Notes under the pieces: model-generated
What the model was told of the DNA's origin: nothing
What the model saw: the letters and a program-made list of their open reading frames with translations, nothing else
The model's database searches: none
Shown here: piece by piece, positions 27,923-36,370 of the stretch
How positions within the stretch are numbered: position 1 is the first letter of the stretch
Layout of the letters: the number at the start of each line of letters is the position of its first letter
Position numbers and translations under genes: made by a program
Source: Paracoccus sediminicola
Lineage (GTDB): Bacteria > Pseudomonadota > Alphaproteobacteria > Rhodobacterales > Rhodobacteraceae
Length of the DNA stretch: 64,000 nucleotides
Direction of reading: 5' to 3'
Assembly: GCF_027912835.1 (NCBI RefSeq)
Contig: NZ_CP115768.1
Location: 3,030,501 to 3,094,500 of the forward strand

Positions 27923-28123
27923 GTGAGCGACCAGCAACCCATCACCTACCGCACCGCGCCGTCAGAGGCACCGCACTATCGCCCCGAACCACGTCCGCAG
28001 ACATTCGACGTGGCGCCCTCGCCCCCGATGGCCACGCAGCGCGATCCGTCGCTCGCCTGCGGCCCCGGCGTCGCGGTGCCCGTGCAGGCCATCGCCGGGC
28101 GGCCCGAGACCCCCGAGGACTAA
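27923..28123 (+). CDS. Small proline-rich protein of unknown function
   Basis: The 66-residue frame has a GTG start with GGAGG four bases before it and codon use with a GC-rich third position, which supports real coding. The product is rich in Pro, Arg and Ala (PSEAPHYRPEPRPQ), with no recognised domain and no membrane helix. It may instead start at the TTG at 27869 directly after the pump stop. It sits just before a pseudogene remnant, so it could itself be debris. Confidence 0.45.
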   Translation: MSDQQPITYRTAPSEAPHYRPEPRPQTFDVAPSPPMATQRDPSLACGPGVAVPVQAIAGRPETPED

Positions 28124-28170
28124 CGACAAAGGGCAATCCGGTCGCCGTGACCTATGGCCCTACGTTGCAG

Positions 28171-28536
28171 CCCCGCATGATCTCCGCCGAGGGCGATGAT
28201 CCGCGCGTGCTGCGCGCAGCCGTCGCCCGGCAGCGAGGCGGCGTGGGCGCGTCCAGTATGGTCGACCCCGAGGATGATGTGCGACGCAGGCTGGAAGAGG
28301 CCGGGCTCGGCGATGCCGTTCGCGAGGTCAAGCCGGTCAGCGCTGGTACTACCCGCCATCTCGATGCCCACTCGGACGTTCTTTATGTGCGGCCTCAGCG
28401 AAAAAGCGTCGACCGCGACGACGCCCACAAGCGCGCCATTCGGGACCGCCATATCTTCGCCTCTCTGATGCTGGCGCATGGGCATGGTGACGGGCTCGTG
28501 ACCGGGGCGATGCGCAATAGCGCGAATGTTCAGGTG
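28171..28536 (+). pseudogene. Remnant of malic enzyme MaeB, C-terminal phosphotransacetylase-like domain
   Basis: About 120 codons in one frame resemble the middle of the phosphotransacetylase-like domain that follows the malic enzyme domain in large NADP-dependent malic enzymes. Recognisable pieces are AEGDDPRVLRAAVARQRGG, a VRRRLEEAGLGDAVRE stretch, and RHIFASLMLAHGHGDGLVTGA. The malic enzyme domain and the ends of the domain are missing, and there is no proper start. The remnant ends at the tusA stop on the other strand. Substitutions at usually fixed places suggest decay. This is the frame with coding-like third positions here. Confidence 0.8.
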
Positions 28537-28778
28537 CCGGCGCGGCAGGACATGACCGCGCCGCGCTGCACCTCGAATCGGATGCTGCCATCGGGCTGCG
28601 CCTCGGCAGAGATCAGCGTGTGACCTGCTTCGGCGCAGAAATGCGGCACATCGACTGTCGCCATCCGGTCCGTTGCGATCAGCGTTACCTTCGCACCTTC
28701 AGGAAGCGAGGACAGCATCTTGCGCAGCCGCAGCACCGGCAGTGGGCACAGCAGTCCGCGCGCGTCGATTTCGGTCAT
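28530..28778 (-). CDS. tusA: TusA-family sulfur carrier
   Basis: The product of about 82 residues has the family motif with its cysteine, RGLLCPLPVLRLRKML, near residues 6-20. TusA-type proteins carry persulfide sulfur for tRNA thiolation, molybdenum cofactor or sulfur oxidation. The ATG at 28778 (MTEIDARG) gives the standard start; the longer frame overlaps the next gene. It lies downstream of the DUF2478 gene with a 10-base gap. The actual acceptor is not shown by the context. Confidence 0.88.
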   Translation of the reverse strand: MTEIDARGLLCPLPVLRLRKMLSSLPEGAKVTLIATDRMATVDVPHFCAEAGHTLISAEAQPDGSIRFEVQRGAVMSCRAGT

Positions 28779-28788
28779 CGCGGCCCGG

Positions 28789-29304
28789 TCATGCCGCGCG
28801 AGGCTGAGTCGCGCGCGCGGCCCAGGCGGCAAGATCGCCAGGCTTTACTTTCGTCGCAAGCTCGCCTGCAAATTCTGCAAACTCCGCCTTCTGTTGGGGC
28901 GCTACCGAGATCAGCACCGGCAAATCGCGATCCATCGCGGCGGCGATCACCGCGACCATCCCGCGCCCGAAAATCTCCTGCTTGCCGAATTTATTGAGGA
29001 TCAGCAGCTCCGCATCCGGCAAGGTGTCGAGCACCCTCTGCGCCGCGAGTTCAAGCGCGCCGCTATCCAGCCGGCAACCCCGCGCCTCTGCGCCGAGATC
29101 CTGAGAGATCACCACATCGGGCCCGTCATCGCCCAAGATATGCAGGGTCATCTCGCAATGGCAGTCATCCGCGGCGGTCTCGCTGGTCTGGAGCGCGCCA
29201 CGCACGGCCACGCCAGAAGCCGACAGCCGGGCCGCCAGATCCCGCATCAGCGCATGGGCGGCGGCGCCGCCTCCGGTTTCTGCGTGATCCAGCCAGCCGA
29301 GCAT
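28789..29304 (-). CDS. DUF2478 family protein
   Basis: The product of about 171 residues matches the DUF2478 plan: HAETGGGAAAHALMRDLAARL at the start, a cysteine-histidine patch (DDCHCEM near 48), the ISQDLGAEARGCRLD stretch near 70 and the LLILNKFGKQEIFGRG stretch near 108. The last part resembles a Walker B-like region of P-loop proteins, but no classical GxxxxGK loop is visible at the start. Members often sit with molybdenum or sulfur genes, which fits tusA next door. The ATG at 29304 overlaps the gcrA stop (TGATG). Confidence 0.8.
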   Translation of the reverse strand: MLGWLDHAETGGGAAAHALMRDLAARLSASGVAVRGALQTSETAADDCHCEMTLHILGDDGPDVVISQDLGAEARGCRLDSGALELAAQRVLDTLPDAELLILNKFGKQEIFGRGMVAVIAAAMDRDLPVLISVAPQQKAEFAEFAGELATKVKPGDLAAWAARATQPRAA

Positions 29305-29948
29305 CAACGGCGACGGTCTCGGCGAGAGCTCATCGGCTGGAAGGCGACGCCGACATGAGCCTCGCAATAGGGTTTTCCGGCCTGGCTTGGCAGACCGCAG
29401 AACCAGAACTTTTCGGTCGCCGGATCGCCGATGGGCCATTTGCAGGTTCGCTCGGTCAGCTCCATCAGCGAAAGCTTCCGTGCCTTCTTTTCGACCTCGC
29501 GCACATTCGCGAGCGCTTCGGGGCTGATCTCATTGGCCGAGGGCTGAGGCGGCAAGGGCTGGCCCGCCGGGACGATCGGGCGGCGCGGGCTGAAGCTGGG
29601 TTGTGCAGGCGGCTCGGCGGATTGGGTCGCGGGCTCTTCCTCGGGCTCGGGCTCGGGTGCTGCGGCGGGCGCAGGCTTGGCCTTGGTTTTGGGCGCCGCG
29701 GCCTCTGGCGTGCGCTTCGCCTTGGCCTTCGGCGCGGCTTTCGGCTTGGCACCGGCCTTCGCAGCGGCTTCGGCGGCGGGCGCCGCCTCGGCTTCGCCTT
29801 CGTCACGGTTGGACAGACCCAGCCGGTGAACCTTGCCGATCACCGCGTTGCGCGTGACGCCGCCCAGCTCCTTCGCGATCTGGCTCGCGGACTGGCCCTC
29901 GGACCACATCCGCTTGAGGGTTTCGACACGCTCGTCGGTCCAGGACAT
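29304..29948 (-). CDS. gcrA: Cell-cycle regulator GcrA
   Basis: GcrA works with the RNA polymerase sigma70 holoenzyme and reads CcrM methylation in alphaproteobacteria. The N-terminal DNA-binding domain (SWTDERVETLKRMWSEGQSASQIAKELGG) is clear, with the start at the ATG at 29948. A long Ala/Lys/Pro/Glu-rich linker of about 100 residues follows (residues 55-150), then the C-terminal domain with the TCKWPIGDP motif and cysteines in FWFCGLPSQAGKPYCEAH. The total of about 214 residues is somewhat longer than the roughly 170 of Caulobacter GcrA because of the linker. Confidence 0.93.
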   Translation of the reverse strand: MSWTDERVETLKRMWSEGQSASQIAKELGGVTRNAVIGKVHRLGLSNRDEGEAEAAPAAEAAAKAGAKPKAAPKAKAKRTPEAAAPKTKAKPAPAAAPEPEPEEEPATQSAEPPAQPSFSPRRPIVPAGQPLPPQPSANEISPEALANVREVEKKARKLSLMELTERTCKWPIGDPATEKFWFCGLPSQAGKPYCEAHVGVAFQPMSSRRDRRR

Positions 29949-30059
29949 TTCAGGCCTTTCCGGCGGTCGCCCGCCCCATCTTGCAATTCCAGACATGCCC
30001 GGTCACACCGGGAATACCGAGAAATATCCCGCCACGCCTGTCAATTCAAGAAGCGAGCC

Positions 30060-30878
30060 ATGACAGAAATCGATCAGATCATCCGCCGCCCGATGGGTGC
30101 CCGCCGTTTCGGCCGGATCAACTGGCTGGGGCTTCGCACGCTGGCGGGGCGCGAGATCAGCCGCTTCATGTCGGTCTGGCAGCAGACGATCTTTGCGCCG
30201 CTGATGACGGCGGGGCTGTTCGTGGTGGTGTTTTCCGTTGCGCTCGGGCGCGGCGACCGTGAGGTGATGGGACTGCCCTATCTGGTGTTCCTTGGCCCCG
30301 GCATCCTGATGATGACGGTGATCCAGAACAGCTTTGCGAACACTTCGTCGAGCATCATTGCCTCGAAGATGCAGGGCAATATCATCGATACGCTGATGCC
30401 GCCGCTCTCTGCCGGAGAGATCCTGGCGGGCTATCTTACCGGTGCCGTTGCGCGCGCCGCGCTGGTCTCGCTGGTGATCGGGTCAGGGATGGCGTTGTTG
30501 ATCGGCCAGCTTCCCGATCATCCTGTCGTTGCGGCGCTGTTCATCCTGCTCGGTGCGCTGCTGATGGGCGGGCTGGGGATGATCGGCGGCATCATGGCGC
30601 AGAAATTCGATCAGATGGCGGCGATCACGAATTTCATCGTCACCCCGCTGAGCTTTCTTTCCGGGACCTTCTACTCGATCGAGGCGTTGCCGCCGCTGTT
30701 CCGGGCAATCAGCCACGCCAACCCGATCTTCTACCTTATTGACGGCGCGCGTTATGGCTTCACCGGCGTCAGCGATTCGAGCCCGGTTCTGGGCTTCGCG
30801 GTCTGTGCCGGCTCGGTGCTCGCGGTTTGCGGGCTGGCGCTTTGCCTGCTGCGCAGCGGCTATCGGATGAAGCCCTGA
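30060..30878 (+). CDS. ABC-2 type transporter permease
   Basis: The product of about 272 residues has an N-terminal cytoplasmic segment, about six membrane helices and the ABC-2 signature near residues 195-225 (FIVTPLSFLSGTFYSIEALP). It resembles the NodJ/YadH-type permeases of multidrug or lipo-oligosaccharide exporters. No ATPase gene is next to it; gcrA diverges upstream and argD follows. The ATG at 30060 comes soon after AAGCGAG; the longer upstream frame is antisense to gcrA. Confidence 0.85.
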   Translation: MTEIDQIIRRPMGARRFGRINWLGLRTLAGREISRFMSVWQQTIFAPLMTAGLFVVVFSVALGRGDREVMGLPYLVFLGPGILMMTVIQNSFANTSSSIIASKMQGNIIDTLMPPLSAGEILAGYLTGAVARAALVSLVIGSGMALLIGQLPDHPVVAALFILLGALLMGGLGMIGGIMAQKFDQMAAITNFIVTPLSFLSGTFYSIEALPPLFRAISHANPIFYLIDGARYGFTGVSDSSPVLGFAVCAGSVLAVCGLALCLLRSGYRMKP

Positions 30879-30882
30879 GGCC

Positions 30883-30900
30883 GCGATAGGGCGCTATCGC
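30883..30900 (+). repeat. Hairpin just after the ABC-2 permease gene
   Basis: GCGATAG (30883-30889) and CTATCGC (30894-30900) form a perfect 7-bp stem with a 4-base loop, 4 bases after the stop codon. No T-run follows, so a terminator role is uncertain. Confidence 0.5.
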
Positions 30901-31095
30901 CGGGCACCGTAGGCTTGGCTTCGAAATTAGCGCTTGCCGCCGGGTCAGTTTTGCCGCATTCAAACGGGCATGATCGACCGGACCGCATATCACGCCCGTC
31001 CCCGACGCCGCTGAGGCGCGATCCCGCATGTCCGGCGGTGACACGGGCAAATCCCATCTGCTAATGCGTTCATGGCCAATCGAAGGAGCCATCCC

Positions 31096-32274
31096 ATGTC
31101 CGAATTCCCGCATGTTCTGCCGACCTATAACCGCGCGCCGCTCTCGTTCGAGCGTGGTGAGGGTTCCTGGGCCGTTGCACAGGACGGGACGCGATACCTG
31201 GATCTCGGCGCGGGGATCGCGGTCAATGTGCTCGGCCATGCCCATCCCGAGCTGGTCGCCACGCTGACCGAACAGGCGCAGCGGATCTGGCATGTCTCGA
31301 ATCTCTATCACATCCCCGAGCAGGAGCGGCTGGCGGATCTGCTGGTTGAGAACAGCTTTGCCGATACGGTGTTCTTCACCAATTCCGGCACCGAAGCCGC
31401 CGAGCTGGCCATCAAGATGGCGCGGAAATACTGGGACCATCAGGGCCAGCCGGACCGTTTCGAGATCCTGACATTCGACGGCGCCTTTCACGGCCGCTCG
31501 ACAGGCGCCATCGCCGCGGCGGGGTCGGAAAAGATGGTGGCGGGATTTGGCCCGCTCATGCCCGGTTTCTGCCAGCTTCCCTGGGGCGATAGCGAGGCAC
31601 TTGCAGCGGCGATCACTGACAAGACATGTGCCGTCATGCTGGAACCGATTCAGGGCGAAGGCGGCATCCGGCCTTTAGGCGATGCCGAACTGCGCAAAAT
31701 ACGGCAACTCTGCGACGAAACCGGCACATTGCTGATCCTTGACGAGGTGCAATGCGGCATGGGCCGGACCGGGCGGCTCTTTGCCCATGAATATGCCGGA
31801 ATCGCGCCCGATATCATGATGGTGGCAAAGGGGATCGGCGGCGGCTTTCCTCTTGGCGCGGTGCTCGCCACCCGCGAGGCGGCGGCGGGGATGGTCGCAG
31901 GCACCCACGGGTCCACCTATGGCGGCAATCCGCTGGGCTGTGCCGTCGGGGCGAAGGTGATGGAGATCGTGTCGGACCAAGCCTTCCTCGCCGAGGTGAA
32001 CCGCAAGGCATCGCTGTTGCGGCAGAAGCTGGAAGGGCTCGTCGCCACTTATCCGGACATCTTCGAGGAGGTGCGGGGACAGGGGCTGATGCTGGGTCTC
32101 AAATGCAAGCGGCCGCCGGGCGAGCTGGTCGCGGCAGGCTATGGCCAGCAGATCCTGACCGTGGCGGCGGCGGATAATACGCTTCGCCTGCTGCCACCGC
32201 TGAACATCACCGATGAGGACATCGCCGAAGCGGTCAGCCGGCTCGATAAAGCCGCGGCCTCGCTGAATGGCTGA
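31096..32274 (+). CDS. argD: Acetylornithine aminotransferase
   Basis: ArgD makes N-acetylornithine from the semialdehyde in arginine synthesis, using pyridoxal phosphate. The 392-residue protein is a class III aminotransferase with FTNSGTEAAELAIKMARKYW near 100, LILDEVQCGMGRTG near 215, and the PLP lysine in MMVAKGIGGGFPLG near 247. The ATG at 31096 follows AAGGAG at good spacing. argF lies 600 bases downstream with a GNAT gene between, so this is an arginine locus; succinyl-diaminopimelate activity is a common second role of the family. Confidence 0.94.
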   Translation: MSEFPHVLPTYNRAPLSFERGEGSWAVAQDGTRYLDLGAGIAVNVLGHAHPELVATLTEQAQRIWHVSNLYHIPEQERLADLLVENSFADTVFFTNSGTEAAELAIKMARKYWDHQGQPDRFEILTFDGAFHGRSTGAIAAAGSEKMVAGFGPLMPGFCQLPWGDSEALAAAITDKTCAVMLEPIQGEGGIRPLGDAELRKIRQLCDETGTLLILDEVQCGMGRTGRLFAHEYAGIAPDIMMVAKGIGGGFPLGAVLATREAAAGMVAGTHGSTYGGNPLGCAVGAKVMEIVSDQAFLAEVNRKASLLRQKLEGLVATYPDIFEEVRGQGLMLGLKCKRPPGELVAAGYGQQILTVAAADNTLRLLPPLNITDEDIAEAVSRLDKAAASLNG

Positions 32275-32743
32275 GTACGGGTTTCAGGTTGTCGCGGAAG
32301 ACGATCTTCCCATGCTGGCGGACTGGTTGCGTCAGGAGGCCGTCAGCCGCTGGTGGAAGAATGCCGATATGCAGATCGCCGAGATCCGTGAACATATCTC
32401 CGATCCCGGGATCGCCCTGCGAATCGTCACCGCCGCTGATGCGCCCATCGCCTATGTGCAGCATTATCCCGCCGCACGCTGGCCCGCGCCGCATTTTGCG
32501 GGGCTGCCGCCGGACAGCGTGGCGATCGATCTCTTCAGCGGTCCGCAGGGCTTCGGACATGGCGGCCGCTGGCTGCGGCAACTGGGCGATATGCTGTTGC
32601 GCCGTGTCTCGACATTGGCCATCGACCCGACCCCGGAAAACAGCCGCGCCATCGGCGCTTATCAGCATGCCGGCTTCACGGGCGACGTAATTCGCCCCGA
32701 TGCCGAAGGCAATTGCGTGCGCGTCATGACTCGGCGACGATAA
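32267..32743 (+). CDS. GNAT-family N-acetyltransferase
   Basis: The 158-residue protein has a GNAT fold of the kind shared by AAC(6')-like and siderophore-linked acetyltransferases: a start DDLPMLADWLRQEAVSRWW, then IAYVQHYP, then the acyl-CoA region where FGHGGRWLRQLGDML replaces the usual RGxGxG loop, and the late signature DPTPENSRAIGAYQHAGF. It overlaps the argD end by 8 bases, so it is co-transcribed. The substrate is unknown; drug resistance should not be inferred from this alone. Confidence 0.85.
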   Translation: MAEYGFQVVAEDDLPMLADWLRQEAVSRWWKNADMQIAEIREHISDPGIALRIVTAADAPIAYVQHYPAARWPAPHFAGLPPDSVAIDLFSGPQGFGHGGRWLRQLGDMLLRRVSTLAIDPTPENSRAIGAYQHAGFTGDVIRPDAEGNCVRVMTRRR

Positions 32744-32868
32744 CGCCATCCTTCGTGCTCACATATCCTTTGGGGGCCGCGCCGCGGGCGTGGCGGGGGG
32801 GGTAGAACCCCTCTTGACCCCGCGATCCGATCCGGGCTTGCTGGCCCGAGACGCCGAAAGACAGCCAG

Positions 32869-33795
32869 ATGAACCACTTCCTCGATATCCATAGCACCGG
32901 CAAGGATGATCTCCGCGCCATCATCGACAATGCCCAGGCGATGAAGACCGCCCGCAACGGCCGCCCCAAGGGCACCGTCGATGACGATCTGCCATTGAAC
33001 GGGCGCATGGTGGCGCTGATCTTCGAGAAGCCTTCGACCCGCACCCGCGTCAGCTTCGATGTGGGCGTGCGCCAGATGGGCGGGCAGACCATGCTGCTCT
33101 CGGGTAAGGAAATGCAGCTCGGTCATGGCGAAACCATCGCCGACACCGCCCGCGTATTGTCGCGCTATGTCGATCTTATCGTGATCCGCACCTTCGAGGA
33201 GGCGACGCTTCTGGAGATGGCCGAATACGCCACCGTGCCGGTCATCAACGGGCTGACCAATCGCACCCATCCCTGTCAGATCATGGCCGATGTGCTGACC
33301 TATGAGGAACATCGCGGCCCGATTGCGGGGCGCAAGGTGGTGTGGTCGGGCGATGGCAACAATGTCTGCGCGAGCTTTCTGCACGCGGCAGGACAGTTCG
33401 GTTTCGATTTCACCTTCACCGGGCCGAAGCCGCTCGACCCCGAGCCGGAATGGCTCGAATTCGCCCGTGCCCAGGGTGTGAAGGCCGAGATCGAGCGTGA
33501 TCCGCACAAGGCGGTCGCCGGGGCCGATCTTGTGGTCACCGACACCTGGGTGAGCATGCACGACCCCGAATCCGCCAAGGAGCGTCGGCACAACCAGCTT
33601 CGCGGTTATCAGGTCAATGAAGATCTGATGTCGAAGGCCAAGCCCGACGCGCTGTTCATGCATTGCCTGCCCGCCCATCGCAATGACGAGGCGACGAGCG
33701 CGGTGATGGACGGCCCCCATTCGGTGATCTTCGACGAGGCGGAAAACCGTCTGCACGCCCAGAAGGCGGTCATGCGGTGGTGCCTGGGGGTCTGA
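32869..33795 (+). CDS. argF: Ornithine carbamoyltransferase
   Basis: ArgF joins carbamoyl phosphate to ornithine to give citrulline. The 308-residue protein has the carbamoyl phosphate motif [10 protein letters not shown] near residue 48, HPCQIMAD near 130 and the ornithine-binding HCLPAHR near 265, at normal length. It is separated from the GNAT gene by 125 bases that contain a small GGGGT-aga-ACCCC hairpin (32799-32811). It converges with the DsbD-alpha-like gene. Confidence 0.96.
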   Translation: MNHFLDIHSTGKDDLRAIIDNAQAMKTARNGRPKGTVDDDLPLNGRMVALIFEKPSTRTRVSFDVGVRQMGGQTMLLSGKEMQLGHGETIADTARVLSRYVDLIVIRTFEEATLLEMAEYATVPVINGLTNRTHPCQIMADVLTYEEHRGPIAGRKVVWSGDGNNVCASFLHAAGQFGFDFTFTGPKPLDPEPEWLEFARAQGVKAEIERDPHKAVAGADLVVTDTWVSMHDPESAKERRHNQLRGYQVNEDLMSKAKPDALFMHCLPAHRNDEATSAVMDGPHSVIFDEAENRLHAQKAVMRWCLGV

Positions 33796-33824
33796 AAGGG
33801 CGGCGTAGCGCGGCGTCGCTGCGC

Positions 33825-34598
33825 TCAGCCTCGTCCGGCGGCGCAGCCGCGGAACTCGGTCGCGCCATCTTCTCCGAGCATGGTGGTAATCACCGCGCCG
33901 GGCTCGAACGCAAAGGGCTTGCCGCTCGGAGCGACGAAATCGACGGAAATCTCTGTGCCCTCGGCATTGTATTCGGGTGTCGAGGCCCAGACATCGCGAT
34001 CCGCGGCATATTCGACCGCCAGATCCGCGCCCCATTCCGGCACGGTCATGGTCAGCGTCATCCCGTCCTCGATTTCGCCGATGACGCAGGGCGGCTGAAC
34101 CGGCGACGGGTCGGGCTGTTGTGCCAGCGCCGTCTGGATCACCGGATCGGGCGCCTCATCTGCGGCAGGAGCGCTGAGCGATAATTCTGCCGGGATGCAG
34201 ATATTTTCGCATAGCCCAAGAAGGATATCGGCCGAGATCCCGATTTCTCGTCCCGGGGTTTCGGGTGTGACGGTGAAGGGCAGCACGAGCCGGTCGTGAT
34301 AGCCGAGTGTCCGGGTCCCGTCCGATTGAATGACCTCCGGCGCGGGCCAGTGGAATTCGACCGCGCCGATATTGTTGCCGCGCCAGTCGAATTCGGGCGG
34401 CAGCCCCGTCTCGCCCGGTTGGCGCCAATAGGTCTTCCAGCCGGGCGCCATTACCAGTTCCAGCGCGGCGATGCGATTGCCGTTCTGATCCATCCAGCCG
34501 GGCAGGAAGACCGCGGATTTCAGCCCCTGCGGCAGATCCTCGGCGGCCAGGGTCGCGGGCAGGGCTGTCAGCAGGCTCAGCATAAGTAGCTTTCTCAT
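33825..34598 (-). CDS. Secreted DsbD-alpha-like (thiol-disulfide interchange) domain protein
   Basis: The 257-residue product has a signal peptide (LLMLSLLTALPATLAAE) and an immunoglobulin-like DsbD N-terminal (alpha) domain. The likely active cysteines are in LLGLCENICIPAELS near residue 125; family members usually have such a CxxxxC-type pair. There is no membrane part and no thioredoxin domain, so it is not full DsbD. It might take electrons from a CcdA-like partner encoded elsewhere for periplasmic reduction. It diverges from the YqgE gene. Confidence 0.83.
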   Translation of the reverse strand: MRKLLMLSLLTALPATLAAEDLPQGLKSAVFLPGWMDQNGNRIAALELVMAPGWKTYWRQPGETGLPPEFDWRGNNIGAVEFHWPAPEVIQSDGTRTLGYHDRLVLPFTVTPETPGREIGISADILLGLCENICIPAELSLSAPAADEAPDPVIQTALAQQPDPSPVQPPCVIGEIEDGMTLTMTVPEWGADLAVEYAADRDVWASTPEYNAEGTEISVDFVAPSGKPFAFEPGAVITTMLGEDGATEFRGCAAGRG

Positions 34599-34704
34599 GC
34601 GCCCCGTCTAGCGCAGCCTGAGGGGGCGCTTAAATCACCTTTTCGAGACGGGGTTGCGAAAGCCGGGGCGGGTGGCGATCTTGAGGGACAGGAGGCCTGG
34701 ATCC

Positions 34705-35268
34705 ATGACATCTGACAGCGAGCTGACCGGCAAGATCCTCATTGCGATGCCGGATATGGGCGATCCGCGATTCGCGCATTCCGTGGTGCTCATATGCGCA
34801 CATGCCGAAGATGGGGCGATGGGCGTGGTGCTGAACAAGCCGATGCAGGATATGAAATTCGCCAAGCTGCTCGAGATGCTGGGTATCGAAGCGGAAACGC
34901 CTGCCCCGAACCTGCCGGTCCGCATCGGTGGCCCGGTCGAGCCGGTGCGCGGTTTTCTCATCCACCCGCAGACCGGGGCCGAGCGTGAGGGCACGATGGA
35001 TATCGGTTCCGGTCTGGCGATGACGACAACGCGTGACATTCTGGTCGAGCTGGCCGAGGGGCGCGGCCCCGAGCGCGCGATGTTGGCGCTTGGCTATGCC
35101 GGGTGGGGGCCGGGGCAGCTCGATGAAGAAATCCTTGCGAATGGCTGGCTTACCGGCGAGATGGACCCGGATTATGCCTTTGGCGAGACCGACCAGATCT
35201 GGATGCGGGCTTTGCAGTCGCTGGGTGTCGATCCGCTGTCGCTTTCCGGTGCGGCGGGACGCGCCTGA
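34705..35268 (+). CDS. YqgE/AlgH family protein
   Basis: The product of about 187 residues is a member of the YqgE/AlgH family, whose biochemical role is unsettled. The motifs are LTGKILIAMPDMGDPRFAHSVV at the start, GAMGVVLNKPM near 40, RIGGPVEPVRGFLIH near 75 and ALGYAGWGPGQLDEEI near 130. The ATG at 34705 follows GGAGG. It converges closely (9 bases) on the Sua5-type gene. Confidence 0.9.
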   Translation: MTSDSELTGKILIAMPDMGDPRFAHSVVLICAHAEDGAMGVVLNKPMQDMKFAKLLEMLGIEAETPAPNLPVRIGGPVEPVRGFLIHPQTGAEREGTMDIGSGLAMTTTRDILVELAEGRGPERAMLALGYAGWGPGQLDEEILANGWLTGEMDPDYAFGETDQIWMRALQSLGVDPLSLSGAAGRA

Positions 35269-35277
35269 GCGCGGCGC

Positions 35278-36231
35278 TCAGCGCGGCGCGGCCGCGCGGC
35301 GCAGCCTGTCGTTGATCGCCCGGCCCAGCCCGTGATCCGGCACCGGCGCCATCGCGATGGGACGGCCTGTCGCATCGGCGCGGTGAAGCGCGTCGAACAG
35401 CCTTGACGCGGCCTCGACCAGATCGCCTGAGGCCGAGAGGCTGGTGTCGCCGGGAATATCCCCGAAACCGATAAGGAACTCGCCCGACTCCGCCTCTCGG
35501 GCATTCAGGCGCAGAGGCGCGCCCGGTGCGTAATGGCTGCTGAGCATCCCCGGCGCCTCGGGACGCTGCGGGTCGGCATTCGCCGCCGGTGAGGCGAGCG
35601 GTTCGCCCAGACAATCCGCGATGGTTTCGGCTGGAAGCCCTCCGGGTCGGAGCAGGACATGCTTTCCGCCCTGCCGGCCGATGATCGTCGATTCGACCCC
35701 GACCTGGCAGGGGCCGGCATCGATGATCGCTGCCAGCCTGTCGCCGAGCCCGTCCATCACATGCTGCGCCGTGGTCGGGCTGATCCGCCCCGAGGGATTG
35801 GCCGAGGGGGCCGCGACGACACCGCCAAAAGCATACAGCAGGTCCTGCGCCACAGGATGCGCCGGCACCCTGATCGCCACCGTATCGAGCCCGGCCGTGA
35901 CGATCGAGGCGATGCCCGAACCGCCGCGCAGCGGAACCACCAGCGTCAGCGCTCCGGGCCAGAATGCCGCCGCCAGCCGCCGCGCCGCGTCGTCGAAGAT
36001 CCCGATCCGCTCAGCGGTTGCCAGGTCGGGCGCATGGACGATCAGTGGGTTGAAGCTGGGCCGTCCCTTCGCCGCATAGATCCCGGCCACGGCCTGCCCA
36101 TTGCGGGCATCCGCTGCGAGCCCGTAAACCGTTTCGGTCGGCATGGCGACCAGTCGGCCTTGCGCCAGCATCATCGCCGCGTAGGCAATCTGTTCGGCCT
36201 CGGGGGCAAGCAGGCGGGTTTCGGGGCTCAT
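35278..36231 (-). CDS. Threonylcarbamoyl-AMP synthase (Sua5/YwlC type)
   Basis: This 317-residue enzyme makes threonylcarbamoyl-AMP for the universal t6A37 modification of tRNA. The YrdC-like domain (residues 15-210) shows GRLVAMPTETVYGLAADA, KGRPSFNPLIVH and SANPSGRISPT. A C-terminal Sua5 domain follows, reached by a linker with LSSHYAPGAPLRL, so it is the long form and not the short TsaC type. The other t6A genes (tsaB, tsaD, tsaE) are not in the window. Confidence 0.93.
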   Translation of the reverse strand: MSPETRLLAPEAEQIAYAAMMLAQGRLVAMPTETVYGLAADARNGQAVAGIYAAKGRPSFNPLIVHAPDLATAERIGIFDDAARRLAAAFWPGALTLVVPLRGGSGIASIVTAGLDTVAIRVPAHPVAQDLLYAFGGVVAAPSANPSGRISPTTAQHVMDGLGDRLAAIIDAGPCQVGVESTIIGRQGGKHVLLRPGGLPAETIADCLGEPLASPAANADPQRPEAPGMLSSHYAPGAPLRLNAREAESGEFLIGFGDIPGDTSLSASGDLVEAASRLFDALHRADATGRPIAMAPVPDHGLGRAINDRLRRAAAPR

Positions 36232-36370
36232 GACGGGGCGGGCGAGGCTGTTACGCAGGGTTTTTCAGGGTGACGGGTTGCCGGTATTGCCGCGCCTTGT
36301 AATCTGGTGCGACCGAAACCCTTGCATAGACGCCGCATGCCAAGCCGGCAAGCCGGCGACGGAGTAGAAG

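Noticed and set aside
25631..27937. A 768-codon open frame on the minus strand across the RND pump
   Set aside because: It is antisense to a clear RND permease and its composition (Arg, His, Asp rich) is that of a GC-bias shadow; no family is recognisable.
28349..28591. Short minus-strand frame in the maeB remnant
   Set aside because: Composition is Arg/Ser/Ala rich with no domain; the plus-strand remnant frame has the coding signal.
32799..32811. Small GGGGT-aga-ACCCC hairpin before argF as an arginine attenuator
   Set aside because: Only five pairs, no T-run and no leader peptide with arginine codons could be supported.
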